Shown here: in pieces, positions 47,375-59,173 of the stretch
How positions within the stretch are numbered: position 1 is the first letter of the stretch
Layout of the letters: every line of letters begins with the position of its first letter
Source: Hermatobates lingyangjiaoensis
Taxonomy: Eukaryota; Arthropoda; Insecta; Hemiptera; Hermatobatidae
Direction: 5' to 3'
DNA length: 64,000 nucleotides
NCBI GenBank assembly: GCA_026182355.1
Contig: JAPFBL010000119.1
Coordinates: 1,436,001 to 1,500,000 of the forward strand
Notes under the pieces: generated by a model
Seen by the model: the letters and a program-made list of their open reading frames with translations, nothing else
What the model was told of the DNA's origin: nothing
The model's database searches: none
Translations under genes and position numbers: made by a program

Positions 47375-48752
47375 TCTATATAAATAAAATAATGATTTTG
47401 TCGGTACATTGCTTAGAACTGATTCATTTCAGGTTTTCTTTACGTTTCATACATTGGAAAAACCGAATCCACCTTTAGAAAAATTTCTGTCGGTTTTTCC
47501 GAAAATTTTGTCAGAAGTAAACTCAGCCACCATAAGACATATCAAGATGAAACTTTTACACTAGATTTGCGTATGTCTAACTTAAAATATAGGCTCTGAA
47601 TTGATTGGAAATTCAACGTAAAAGTGAAGTTATGGACGTTTAAAGCAAAAAACGTTTATCACTAGTAAACTCAGCCACCATGAGACATAACGAGCTGAAA
47701 CTTTGACACTAGATTTGTGTATGCCTAACTTAAAATATATGCTCTAAGTAGATTGATAGTTCAGTACAGAAGTGAAGTTATGGGGCTTTAAGCTGTATTT
47801 TCCTAACCTCCCAGACAAGTTTGTTTTGAAAATACACAGGTGTGGCAAGTAGGTATTGTTAGTTGATTTTAATTTCATTGGAGCATATGAATATATTGCG
47901 TATTTGACATCATTGAAAAGGTGTTTCTCAGAGTTTAAGATGCACTATCCATTAAGAATAAATAGTTTTGTAAACGAGCAATTCTCAACCCTAAATATGA
48001 ACAGGAAGGAAAAATCAACAAACAAGTTCTTACGCTATATCATACCAAGGAAAGAACTTACAAGTCAGTAAAGAGAGTGATTAGTAATGAGGAAGCAGTT
48101 CATTATCTAACTGAATTTCTAAACTCTGAATTTATTTCTCCTGGACTGCCCGCTCATGAGTAACAACTTAATGTAGGAGCACCAATCATGCTGCGATTTA
48201 GTAGCAGTAACAATTTCATGTTACGAAACGTTAGTGCCTCAAAACTGTGCAACGGACACGACTCTGAGTTTGGCTCTGCACAGAGATGCCATAGAGGCGG
48301 ACATCATGACTGGGTGTGGAATGGCAATTCTGTGTGTATACCACCCGTCCATTGATTTCGAGCCATTATCTGTTTCCGTTGAAATAATTGCAAAGTCCCG
48401 TCAGAGTCTATTTCGCAATGACAATAACAAAGTCGCAAGGGGAAACTTTATCTAACGCAGGAATTCAAGTTAGCGAGACCAATTTTTTTGACATGGTCAA
48501 CTGTAGTTTAGTTGCTCAAGAGTCAGAAGTTCCAACTGTTTGTTCTTCCATTAACTTGAAGGACAGACAGCTAATGTGGTGTATACAGATGCATTTGTTT
48601 AATACTGTACTAATAATGATATTTTCTACTATTCTATAATTTCTAATTATAGTATTAGTATAATACGATAATTGGTATGGTATTCCATGGTATTTTGGAA
48701 TACCAAGTATAATAGAATTTTTGATTCCGTGAAAGACGGGTACGTTTGCTAG
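47375..48752 (+). mobile_element. Helitron, 1.38 kb, with helicase remnant
   Basis: Starts TCTATATAAATAAAATAATG at 47375 after A; ends in hairpin ccgtg-aaaga-cggg, ten bases and CTAG at 48752 before T. 5' and 3' ends belong to a different family from the 28.4-kb Helitron. Two internal tandem blocks, 'aaactcagccaccat-agacat' (47519 and 47667), repeat about 148 bp apart. Confidence 0.85.
48040..48625 (+). pseudogene. Helitron helicase C-terminal remnant
   Basis: Pieces in three frames: TYKSVKRVISNEEAVHYLTE, FLNSEFISPGLPAHE, NVGAPIML, LALHRDAIEADIMTGCG, CPVRVYFAMTITKSQGETLS, then HGQL-FSCSRVRSSNCLFF. This is the Pif1-type helicase end of RepHel with frameshifts. Walker motifs and Rep are absent. 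Confidence 0.8.
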
Positions 48753-48859
48753 TATATATATAAAATGTATCAACGTATAAACTAGACTAAGAAATTTGAA
48801 AAGTAGAGTTACAAGTTTAATTGAACTGAGAAGTCATTTAGACATGAACTAAGATTCTA

Positions 48860-49160
48860 TATCATGGGTTCCCAACCTGGTAGTTTTAGATGGTATTGCA
48901 AAGAGTGTGAGAAAAGTCCAGGTAAATAATAAGATCTTGATATTTAATTATTTTTCATATTTATATTTATGATTTATTGAGTCTGTTAGAAAACATCTCG
49001 TTTGTTTTCGTTTTATTAGTATATTTTACATATTGGTTTGTTGTTATACTTGTTTTGATGTGACCAGAGCGTAATATCAATCTCAAGGGATGTGATGTTC
49101 AAACGAAATTTCTGAAAGGGTACGGATGAAAGAAATATTAGGTACCATTGGTGATGATAC
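48860..49160 (+). other. Possible hAT end fragment
   Basis: 'catgggttcccaacctgg' at 48864 resembles a hAT terminal repeat, but no opposite end or target duplication was found. The rest is AT-rich. Confidence 0.25.
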
Positions 49161-49894
49161 AAAGTGCCATTTCAAGAACAATGCATTTTGAACATATAGT
49201 AGAAAACAATGTTCCACTTTAGTTTTATCTGGTTGGTTAATAACAGTTTAATTACAAGCAGACAACTGATAACTGATTTAACAACCTTTTAAATAGAAAG
49301 ACCTTAAAGAAGAGCCCTAGTTCTTGTAATAAAAATGTCTTTATGTCAAGACTTGGTTTGTATTTTCCAACAATGAATAAATACAATTTAATTTGAATGA
49401 AAGATGTCACAACTTGTGAAAATTTTCCCCTGGTCAATTTTACTGTGTATTAAAAGTATTAAACATTTGTCATATATAAACATTTAAAGAAGTTCTAGTA
49501 CATACAAAGTTGTATTTCTGCCAGTTTTTTTATCTTTTTAACCAGAGTTGTATTTTAGTTACCAAGTAAGTTTAGTTAGAACCAAAGTAAAACCCTTCAT
49601 TACGGTTAGAAGAGTTTCATGTTTTTGACTTTTACACCGTATATTTTAAGCCTGTGAAAGATTTAAGTTATAAATACATAATACGATTAATAATTAACTA
49701 TTCGGATTAAAATGTTTTTAAAAAAATGACTTTAGTGTAGATGTGAAACATATAGTTCATTACAAATTTTATTTTCTACCATTTGTTTCAATTTTTTTCT
49801 AAGGTGTCATTGAAAGGCTCAAAATTACAAACATTACTGTTCTGCATTTGTTACAATTTGACATTCACGTGCCAATGATACAGGTGCTCTTACC

Positions 49895-49928
49895 AGCAAC
49901 TGAATTGGGTTTTTGACTCTGACGAAGA

Positions 49929-49962
<34 letters not shown>

Positions 49963-50085
49963 ATGACAAACGAAAAACGGTCCGGCTGGACAGATAACAC
50001 TTAAAATAAACTGTGACACATGGACTGAAAGATAACAAAGACTCACTTTTCAATATTTCGACCGCCATTACGGTCGAATTTATTT
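49895..50085. repeat. Truncated family A and family M repeats around (TA)n
   Basis: 49905-49931 is family A up to CTGACGAAGACC, cut at the (TA)n (49932-49960). A minus-strand family M unit follows: tail (ggtccggctggacag... cagtttatttt) and motif 50041-50078 with GACCG-TAATGG-CGGTC, GAA, ATAT, T, GAAAAGTGAG. The M core is lost. Confidence 0.6.
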
Positions 50086-50774
50086 AAATTATATCCGTTA
50101 TTTATATATTCTTATTCTCCTTCTCTTTTTCTCTCCTGAAGACGAATTTTTCAAAAATTTAATCGTTTCTACCACACTTGTAGGGTTTCAGCTTAAATGT
50201 GTGGCAGTTGTGAAAACTTTGACCCAGTTGGTTTTCATTTCAGTTACAGTAAGCCACATTACCAGATTCATGGAATAGTTAAAAATTGTGCTTATAACCA
50301 AAAATTAACAAATTTTGTATGTTTTTACGTATGCCTTTTGTATGTTTGTACGAATTATATTTCAAAGAATAATATTTAATACTTTTATTTTAGCAAATTT
50401 CGTTACATTAAATTAGATATGTAACACAGAAATATTAAGACATATTTACCAGAATGTTGAAGAAAATGAAACTATAATCTAGTTAATATTATATTATTAT
50501 TATCATTAATACTATTTTTCACCGAAGCATAGCAGCGGTGTGCTAATTTTATCTAATAATGAAGAAAAGATAGAAAATACAATTAATTATTGCTTTCTAA
50601 AACAGCCCTATATTTGAAATGCTACTGATGTACAATACAACATAATTTAACAATAACAAATATAACTGAAGTAACTAAATAAAACTACATGATGAGAAAT
50701 GTTTGTTTATATAACTTTTATTTGATTGTATATTTCCGTAAATGGTTTTTTATATCCATAAAATTAGGTTGTTT

Positions 50775-50981
50775 CCAATTACATGTGTGATTATAAAACA
50801 CTGTCTGGTGATAAGGGGATGACCTGGCGACCGCTAACGGCCTTCAACCTCCCGCTGTATTTATAGCGCTCATTTCACATAACCAGTTTTGACCAGTTCG
50901 ACTCCTTGCACTTCATGTCTTAGTCACTGTCGGGCGACATATCGCAGCACAACTGTACTCGGAATATAACAGTAAGCCAGG
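50775..50981 (+). promoter_or_regulatory. Candidate TATA promoter and 5' UTR exon, possibly of the FMO gene
   Basis: A GC-richer segment holds TATTTATAG (50858-50866), an initiator-like CCAGTTTT 25-30 bases downstream (50883), and ends at a good donor (AAGCCAG then GTAAAT, 50981). No start codon with a long frame follows, so it would be a non-coding first exon. The next coding exon on this strand is FMO exon 1 (59174), whose ATG lies just 3 bases after its acceptor, so an upstream untranslated exon is required. The implied intron is ~8.2 kb. A ~45-bp piece just upstream (ccaattacatgtgtgattat...) repeats at 52299-52345. Confidence 0.3.
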
Positions 50982-51189
50982 TAAATCTACATCAATTGAA
51001 TGTATCAAGTCTGATACATATTTGTAATAATATATCTGAAATTATGTTTTTTTTTATGTATTTTTCTAGTAGTGTTTACTATTTTACAATGAATTATACT
51101 CCTCAGTCAACTATATTAAGAATTTTTTTCAAATGCTCGCTCTTGAAGTTGTAAGTTATGTTGATGAGCCTTACAATGAGTTACCGTGG

Positions 51190-51300
51190 ATGCCAACTGT
51201 ACAAGGTGTCACCTATCCAAGTGCTGGCCATACCTGATGTGCTTAACTTTTGTGGTCTGATTGAACTGATATATTCAACATAATAATGGTAGTCGAGTTA
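51190..51300 (-). pseudogene. 5S rRNA pseudogene
   Basis: On the minus strand the sequence matches arthropod 5S rRNA at about 75%. Visible pieces: ccaagtgctggcc (from the GGTTAGTACTTGG region), tgcttaacttttgtggtctga (shortened; the internal control region AAGTTAAGCA) and tatattcaac (GTTGAATACA). The internal pol III promoter is mutated and the ends are degenerate, so it is not functional. Confidence 0.65.
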
Positions 51301-53035
51301 ACTGTATCAACATGTCCTTGTTGGTACCACAGAGCCTGATAGTATTATTTTTATTTCTTATAAAAACATACATCTTACATAGTCTGCTTTTCATATGCCT
51401 CAACCAGTTTTGGAACCAGTTCATTGTCAAGTTCTCTCCTAACGATTGACGAGTTCGGACAACTAGAGAAAACCTAAGAGATTTACTGTTCTCTTCAATC
51501 GCGCTGTCTGTTTGCTAAATTTGAGATTTAATAAAATTCTTTATTTAATTTATCTAGTCGGTTGTTCTGTCATTTCAGCATTCCAGAATCGCTTTCTCGA
51601 AACATTTTTTTCATTTTATACAGATGAACGTTTTTTTTTTTTGGGTTGCAAGCAAGAATAAAAGGCTGGCATTTATTCTTCAAGATTTGCTATTTCATTG
51701 TGGCCGGGCTTTGAAATATTCATATAGATGTCATGTAAATATTTTAAGCTAGTTCTCAGGATGAAATATGAGAAATCATAATTATTTTCTACTCTAGCAA
51801 GTTCCTGTATTTTTACATATGATGGTTTATAAGAACTGAAAGCGTATATACACATACATTAAATAAATATCGGATTTCTACCTCGTGAAAAACTGCTAAG
51901 ATTTCATAGTTTAAGCAAAAATGAGCTAGCGATATTGATTGAATATCTTTGGTTGTATTTTTAATTTTTTATTTTTTTATTTTATATATTCTAACATACA
52001 TTTTAAACCCTCAAAATGCTACTTGAGGTGGATCAGCTGACCTCCCTCTCCTAATCTTCTCCATTAAGTCTAGTACTCAGTTTGTGTTACGTTCACAATA
52101 ATCGTTCATAGAAGGAGTAGTTATGCTAAAGAGTAGAATCTATGAATGATTAAATTCTATAGAAGATGTCGTATGGAATCTCTAGAAAATAAGCTATGCA
52201 AAAGTTATTTCTAACTTAGTATAATTTATACTGTAATCTTATATTAATTCACATATATGTATTAAATGATTAGAATAAAAGAACCCGTGTTCTAGTCTTC
52301 CAATTACATCTACGATTATAAAACACTGTCTGCTTATAAGCAGATTATGGGAGGTGTAGCTCCTTTAAAATTATTCATGAATAATAAGTTTATTATTCAT
52401 AGCATATCTACTTTAATAGATTCCAATATTTTCTACATTTTAGGTTCAAAATAATTTGTTAAATATGGTAAAAAATTATTAAAATATTTCTTGCATAATA
52501 AACCTATACTGCTTCTCTGACAGAAACATTTTAAGTTAATATAGAAATAAGAGACACGCAGAAGAGTTGAGAACTAATCTTATTTGAGTTTCACAAATCA
52601 TTTTAGGGTTATATTGACTGGTTCAAGAATTAAGAATATTTTTTTACATCATAATTTTAAGTAAATGACATAAAAAATCTTAATTTTTCTCTTGAGAGAA
52701 GTTAAGCGAGAACCATTTTTTTTTTTTAATTCACTGAATGCCAAAACATCCTTTTTTTCTTTACACATCCTCTTACTTACCACTTAGATGTATACAAGCA
52801 TATGAAAAAAATCTTTAAAAGTGGACTTAGATCACACTTTTGATGAACCAGGAATGTCTCATATTTCCAGTCGTAGCGATGGTGGATGTTCCAAAATAGT
52901 TTAAATAAACTCAGGTTTCAATTCTTTGAGTTCGATACTAGACTTGCTTCTGTAGTTAAAAAACTATTGAGAAAAAACTGTTATTTCTTAATGTATCGAA
53001 ATCATGCACAGTAGGTTTGTCGAAAATTTGGTAAT
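51300..53035. other. AT-rich sequence, nothing firm
   Basis: Contains the 45-bp repeat at 52299-52345 shared with 50775-50820. No genes or TEs recognised. Confidence 0.4.
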
Positions 53036-53041
53036 AGTTCC

Positions 53042-53290
53042 TTAGTTTAGGTTAGGTCAAGTTGCAGTAGCAGTCCCACAACTGAACACTGCCCTTTTGT
53101 TATAATACGCAATGAATATTCTACATTGGGAGTTTTAAATTTCACTTAACTTAAGTGTATTAACGAGTAGCTGACATACAAGTTCGGGACCGACAGCTTA
53201 ACGTTCTCTCCAAAGAACTACGTGCTCAGATTTAATCACTTCCCGCCTGAATAAACCGAGGACCAGAGGAGTATTGAACCCAGGATCTAA
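53042..53290 (-). mobile_element. SINE copy, 5'-truncated
   Basis: Minus-strand copy: 3' end at 53042 (ttaggttaggtcaag on plus), body with gtgtattaacgagtagctg, cttaacgttctctccaaag and cttcccgcctgaataaa; tRNA head broken near 53280. Confidence 0.75.
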
Positions 53291-53367
53291 CTTTCTTATT
53301 TTAAACGAATGTGTGAATAAATAACTGTTTAGTCGCCAGTTCAGTTTCCACAGCTCATCAGTTTCTT

Positions 53368-53368
<1 letters not shown>

Positions 53369-53400
<32 letters not shown>
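53369..53400. repeat. Poly-T tract, 32 bp
   Basis: Uninterrupted run of T. Could be an oligo(A) tail on the minus strand, but no element was identified beside it. Confidence 0.8.
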
Positions 53401-53401
<1 letters not shown>

Positions 53402-54350
53402 GCAAGCCAGACTTATAGCATTTTATACATCAGTTACTATACAACCTGTAAAATATCTTTGGATCTTATGCAAGGTGTTTAACATCTGAGAAAACTCTAA
53501 TATATGCCTTTTTCAAAGATACTGTTTGATTATAACTTTTTGACCAGGTTCAAATAATACTTGAATCAAATTATATAAATCATTATTAAATAAATTATAA
53601 AATAATATTATTATTTAACTTGGAATTTGTAATATATTGGTTAGAAAACAGGAGGGCTCTTTAATGATTGTATTTTGAAACCATTTCCAACGATAACAAA
53701 TGTCTAGGAACTAAACAAGTAAAACACCCAAATGAGGATAACTGATATTGTGCGATTTCAAAAATTACGTCTCCACAGAAAAAAGTTTTTTTTTTTGTAA
53801 TTTTTTAAATCCCCCAATATGAGTAAATACCACTATAAGAGATTGCTTAAGTAATGAGTATAACTACGTTAAAGATATTTGTTCACAAATCACCGAATCC
53901 TACCCTTGTATATTCCTATCAAATCTGGCAATTATGTTTTCAAAACTACATTGCGAGCTTTATAACTTAAAAGAGCATATTTAAACGATGAATTAATTAA
54001 ACTTCTAAATATACAAGTCACATACATTTTGTAGAAGATTGCAAGCTTAAAATGTATTAGAAAGAAAGAAAGAGAGCAGTCTCACAGCAGTGGGAATCAT
54101 TCAGTTAACCTTCGTTAGATATACTCAGTGTCAATAAAAGTCAATAACAGTCAGCAAACTGCCAGCTGCTATTCTATCGTAGTTCAAAATATTATTTATT
54201 TTTATTATCTTATAAAATCATATAGTTTTGCTCATCTTTTTGCAAAAAAAAACTATAAATTAGACATTACTCTTTAATTAGAGTTTAAAAAGGTAATTTA
54301 AAAATTATAAACTTTTGTATACATTAATATACATTATTTAATTTACTTGT
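53401..54350. other. AT-rich sequence, nothing recognised
   Basis: No feature supported. Confidence 0.45.
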
Positions 54351-54351
54351 A

Positions 54352-54965
54352 CCTATTATTATTATGATTTGAGGGTGATTATAGCACTGCGTGTTTCTTC
54401 CTCTTCATTGCTGTATCTGCACAAACCATCGTTGTTAATGGTCATTTAGGGTCCCTGCGTTTCGGGAGAAAGTGACTTCCTTTTTCCTTCTTTGGGTCCT
54501 GAGGTTCACTTGTGGGAGGTTGGCTCCTACTATTTAGCGCTTTTGGACCTTCTGCGATTCCGGAGCATGGTCTCCGAACTTCCGTCTCCTTAGTATCATA
54601 CAGGGTAAATCCCTGAAGCTCTATCGGTGGTATTTTGTCCGCTACGGCAAAGTAGCCGTACCAATAGCCGGAGTAAGGCTATTTACTCAAGGGGGTCACC
54701 TGGTACTATTGAGGCTCCAATAGTAATTCACTCTGTTCGTAATACAGTAATCCCTGTATCATCCATCCTTCAGCACGGATCGCATAACGCTTTGGATTGG
54801 GGCTGGGATAAGAAGAGAGGATTTGGGAAGTTGGAAGGATGTGAAACGAAGGCAGTCAAGCCCAGGACCTGGCCATTTTATTCTCCTCTTTCGTTTGTCC
54901 CTGCATATAGGTTAACAGGAAACCTCGAAAGTCGGAGTTGAGTGCTAGAGGCTAAAAGAGGCGCA
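54352..54965 (-). mobile_element. LINE 3' end with TAA-type tail
   Basis: Minus-strand segment of high GC (~48%). It ends cacgcagtgctataatcacc, then tcaaatcataataataataa, the same terminus as at 18.13 kb. No RT motif lies in it, so it is probably 3' UTR; the plus-strand 104-codon frame is not credible. Upstream limit is where GC drops near 54965. Clade not determined. Confidence 0.5.
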
Positions 54966-57335
54966 TAATCACTTCATTACTATCCCTTGTACCTATTAAG
55001 CTCAATAATATATTAAAGTACTTACAATATTAATATAATTATTGAGCCTAAATAATTTATTTGCAGCTAAAATAAACAGAAAGCATGGAGTTCTAATCGA
55101 TTTTCCCCACGTTAGTTCCTCATACTTGTGTCCTTTTATCATTTCAATTATGTTAGTGTAGTTGCCCTTATTTTAATTGGGTTGTAATCTTATCGAAAAA
55201 GTATATATATACATATGTTTTATTAAAGTACACAGCAGCCTCTGAGTTAACGACTTTAAAGCTGGTCTGCTCCAATTTACGAACTAAAAGGTACTAACTA
55301 AAATTAGATTAAAAAGTTGTTTTGTATGAAATATTTTACGTTTAATTGAAATAGGAAATGGAATAATTGAAATGATAAGTCAAACATGAATGTAGGAAAT
55401 AAAGAATGTAGCGGAGAACCAATATCCTCTTGCTCAGTACTGTACACAATGAGCCGTTATGTAACCCTGCCAAAGACTTTGTTCATTTAGATGGTATCTT
55501 AGACTACTTTATCTACTTCACATCATCGCCTACCCTTGTCTCAAACAACACTCAGATTCCAGTGCTTTGCACTTTATAAATTCTTTTTCTTTTTTGGAGT
55601 TTTTTTACTATTTTTCATAGCTGACAATATACAAAAGTTCAACTTGTCTTCTTTACCGAATGTGGGCTAGAAACATTACTTCGGTTACTTTTAGGTATCG
55701 TTATGTTACAGTTAACATAACATAACAGGAAAATTTGCTTCCTGTTTATGTTGTAAGTGATACTCATTAACGAACGATACTCACCTGGTAATATACGTTC
55801 TTAGAAAGATTTGTCAGAAATAGGTGAGATCAAAAGCGTGAGAAAGATTGGATTAAATACGAAAAGGTTACACTGCATAAATTTTTATCCAATGAAACTG
55901 TTTTTCAAAGTAACTGTTTGTTCTTTTCAAATGTTTAAAAGCCCTAACAAAAATACTTTTTGCGTTCGACATTTGTCGAACAGATTTTTCGTCTTCTACA
56001 TTACTTTGAGTCAGATTAGCTGAAATAAAACTTATGCTGAAGTACTCAAGTAGCTAAAATTTGAGTCTGAAAAATACAACTGAAATATGACATTATTTAG
56101 CGATGAAATTTGCCTGACCACTTTCAGATAAGATAACCATTTTACAACTTTCCTTCAAGGTTTTCAGTCTCTTTTACTAGGTTAGAGAGATGGTGAAATC
56201 CGATAGTAAAGTAATTAAACTCCAACATAAATGGATAAGTCCGTTCGGCATAATTTTCTTGGATAAACAGATTGTTATAAGAAATCAAATTTAGGTTTAT
56301 TTCTATTAAAACTAATAGGACGATTTAAGTATAAGTAAATAACTGTATTCTTACATTATATAAAAGAACTTTCCTTTTTTTAAAAAAGAAAGGAAAATAT
56401 ATGCAGAATGATGAGAAGGGGAATCCTAATTTTTTTTAAACACACCGAAAGAAAGGTTATCAATTACTGTAAGTCCTAGGGATCTAAAATACGTTTAACA
56501 TATTGAAATTAATTAATTTGAAATTAAAAAAAAGAATAAGAAGGAATGTTTTTTTTTTAAGATAAGTGAAGACACAAGGAAAATTCAAAAAGGTTTTCAA
56601 ATTTTGTGAACAAATTTTCAAGAACTGATTAATGATAATTTTAATGTTATAAGAAAGGAATTAAGAATAGAAAGGAAACTGCGTTTGAGTAGCTGATTAA
56701 ATAAAAACTTGCTTAATGCAATATATTCAGATGATTAATTGGAATCAACTGATTCTGTCTTTGGTAAGTGTAGCACTGTCCATCACTGATCAAGAAAGCG
56801 TTTCAACCTATTATACTTGGGTGTTCATTTGGTTCAATAAATTGGACAACAAAAGATATCACCATATCTTTTTAATCGTCTATCTCTCAAATTGTTCATT
56901 GACTCATCAACGGTAACGGTTTTCCCTTATCTAAAACAGATTAATTTGTCTTTGTGTTACGCTCGGAAAAGGTGCGCGATTTCTCCACGTATTATAATTA
57001 CAGAATTTCTTTTGAGCCTCCATATGGTAAGTTTTTTTCAATCATTGTACGATTTTTTTCCTGCAATGTATATTAAACAATTCTCTATGATTTGATAGAA
57101 TTATTAACGAAAATAATTTTTCATCACTAACTTTAATGTGATGTATAATAATAAATAATATAGTATAATAAAAACTCTTGAGTGAGTATACAGAACTTCT
57201 CTTGATAATCAATCACTGACTTTATTGTGTATACCTATTTTTATGTATAGATTTTAATTCAAACTTAGAACATTAACATTTTTAAACCTTTCTGGCTATA
57301 CAAAAGGCATATTATGACTCATTTAACCAGCACTC
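54966..57335. other. AT-rich sequence, weak signals only
   Basis: Several short frames (55811-56023, 56716-57095) with no recognised domain. A possible tiny exon is bounded by acag/GTAAGT at 57000-57027. Nothing firm. Confidence 0.35.
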
Positions 57336-57345
57336 AACTAACTGA

Positions 57346-57450
57346 GTGCCAATAATACTTGGGGTCTCCAAGTGCCGACCATGTCCAATGTTGCTTATCT
57401 TCGGTGATGTGATAGAAGCCGGTATATTCATCATGATTTGGTCATTGATT
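57346..57450 (-). pseudogene. 5S rRNA pseudogene
   Basis: Minus-strand match to 5S rRNA. On the plus strand: gagtgccaataatac, tctccaagtgccgaccatg, ttgcttatcttcggtgatg and ccggtatattcatcatg, each aligning with the complement of arthropod 5S. About 10 bp are deleted and the control region is mutated. It is better preserved than the copy at 51.2 kb. Confidence 0.7.
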
Positions 57451-57784
57451 TAGGTTTAACAAAGTGTTTACAGCGAAAATTTCATCAGAATATAAGAAAA
57501 TACTAAGGTACTAAGAAAATGTTGGTAAGAAAATAGGAACTATAGTAATGATACCCTTATTTTTCAAGTGTATTGAAAGCATAATTAATTTTCATCATTA
57601 TATTGTGCTAAGGAAGGAAACACCATTTGAATTACGCAATTCTGTATGCTTTGATAGAATTAATAAGGAATAATACATTTTCATCACTAACTTTCATGGT
57701 AGTATAATAATAACTCTGGTGTGAGTATACACAACTTTTCTTTACCTAATTATAAACTGTAGCAATTTATTGTTATTTCACGTG

Positions 57785-58075
57785 TAATGTGAAATCTTGT
57801 TATACATATATTCACAAACAAACTTTAATTTTGTTGCTATTTCAAGGTCGATATATATTGTTGAAGAGCAGCGCAGATTCTGCATTCACGACTCTTTTAA
57901 GTAGCTGTTCTTTTTTCCTAATTACCCTCCTATGTTTCAGAGGCAATGCAAATAGCAAATTTCCCAGAGATACTTTTAGAAGGGTAATTAGGAAAAAAAG
58001 AAGAGCTACTTAATAAAGTCGTGAATGCATAATCTGCTCTGCTCTTCAACAATGTATGCTTGGATGAAGATCTGC
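57785..58075. repeat. Fold-back repeat, ~90-bp arms
   Basis: Begins with a family T tail (aaactttaattttgttgct, ggtcgatatatattg). Arms gttgaagagcagcgcagatt... and complement meet around 57950. The arms share ttcctaattaccct and about 90% identity. Confidence 0.7.
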
Positions 58076-58081
58076 TGCCAA

Positions 58082-58082
<1 letters not shown>

Positions 58083-58127
<45 letters not shown>

Positions 58128-58370
58128 TTCAATGTAGAAAAAGAAACATAGAGAATCAAAAGCACACACTTGCAGTCTCTAATTTTTGGTTTGGACCGTC
58201 TTCAGGAGAGATAGGGTCTCCAACTGTCTCTGAACTAGTGCGCTTCGTTTCCCTCTCTTATCTCCTCTGAAGACTGTTCAAACCGAAAATAAAAAACTGT
58301 AAGTATGTGCTTTTGATTTCTTTATGTTTTTTTTTTATATTGAATTATATTTGTCCGTTTCGGATCGTAT
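58083..58370. repeat. Family B inverted pair beside (TA)n
   Basis: (TA)n 58083-58125, then a minus copy with motif 58174-58212 (CTCTC, CTGAAGA, CGGTCCAAACC, AAAAATTAGAGAC; the GAA is AAA) and a plus copy at 58263-58300 (TCCT, CTGAAGA, CTGTTCAAACC, GAAAATAAAAAAC). Less well matched than the 14.08-kb palindrome, so older. Confidence 0.6.
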
Positions 58371-58559
58371 TTCCAACGAAAAAGCATATATATGTTGTTA
58401 AATAGCAGAGCAGATTATGCATTTACAATTTTTTTCAGCAATTGATCTTTTTTTCAATCCATTTCTATGAATTAATATGGATATATTAATCCATTTTCTA
58501 TGCTGTTAAGGCAGTGAAATTAACATATTTTATAGGGACATACTGGATGTAATGACACA

Positions 58560-58930
58560 GTCCCATAACTGATAGCATATATTAAGTACTAACTATAACT
58601 AAATTATAGAATAAAGCACAAGCTTTCGACCTCGTAGGTCATCTTCAAGTAAAAACAACACAAAATAATAGTAAAGATAAAATAGAATATGACTAGAAAT
58701 ATATTACAGGTAGTTCGCAACACATGGAGATAAAAATTGATAGGAGAACGTCAGACTAGCGTTCCTAGCGTACGGGAGGTTAACCACCCGTCACTCCTTT
58801 CTTAATAGTTTAATTTTAGTATGAAAGTTTCTGGAGGTAGGTAATATCAGTTTCCGCGACAGCTTCGTGTTGAAGGTAAAAGTACTGCTGTGAGCGCCCC
58901 TGAGGCCTCCAGCTAAGGTGCTTCGCTGAA
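58560..58930 (-). repeat. Hammerhead-like motif (family L) with GC-rich 5' flank
   Basis: Minus strand 58652-58616: TTGAAGA (first base T instead of C), hairpin GACC-TACGA-GGTC, GAA, self-complementary AGCT, T, GTG. Upstream on the minus strand (58690-58930) is a GC-richer stretch (cctgaggcctccagctaagg), which may be the body of the same element. The tail runs to gttatagttagtactt. Confidence 0.45.
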
Positions 58931-59173
58931 AAATTGACTCAGTTCGCCAATTCTAAATCTAGAAAAATTAATCTGTGTTTTAGTTTTTTAGCACTTTACT
59001 TTTAGAAAAATAATTTTAAATCCTTAATGTTTTAATTAAAATTATGTGCAAATATTATGCACATATTGTCTGTATAGCTTTATTGTTTTTCTTCTGTTGA
59101 ATAAATTTAACTAAAGAAAAGAAAATAATCCAATAACAATATCAACGATTTGATGTTATTTCCTTGCTTTAGG

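Larger units (their letters stand above)
46196..48765. repeat. Inverted family A pair holding a mariner and a Helitron
   Basis: Left copy (minus) 46205-46285, right copy (plus) 46330-46420. The right motif at 46334-46376 reads GACT, CCGACGA, hairpin ACCG-CTTGTTA-CGGT, GAAAGATTTTAG. The right tail is broken at ttgattgtTA by the mariner (46421-47344), continues tttcacatgtttatgtgaaatcttg to 47374, is broken again by the Helitron (47375-48752), and ends in the (TA)n after 48753. Removing both insertions restores a standard family A copy. Confidence 0.8.

Noticed and set aside
54627..54941. A 104-codon plus-strand gene
   Set aside because: It lies antisense in a LINE 3' end recognised by its terminus and TAA-type tail; no domain is seen.
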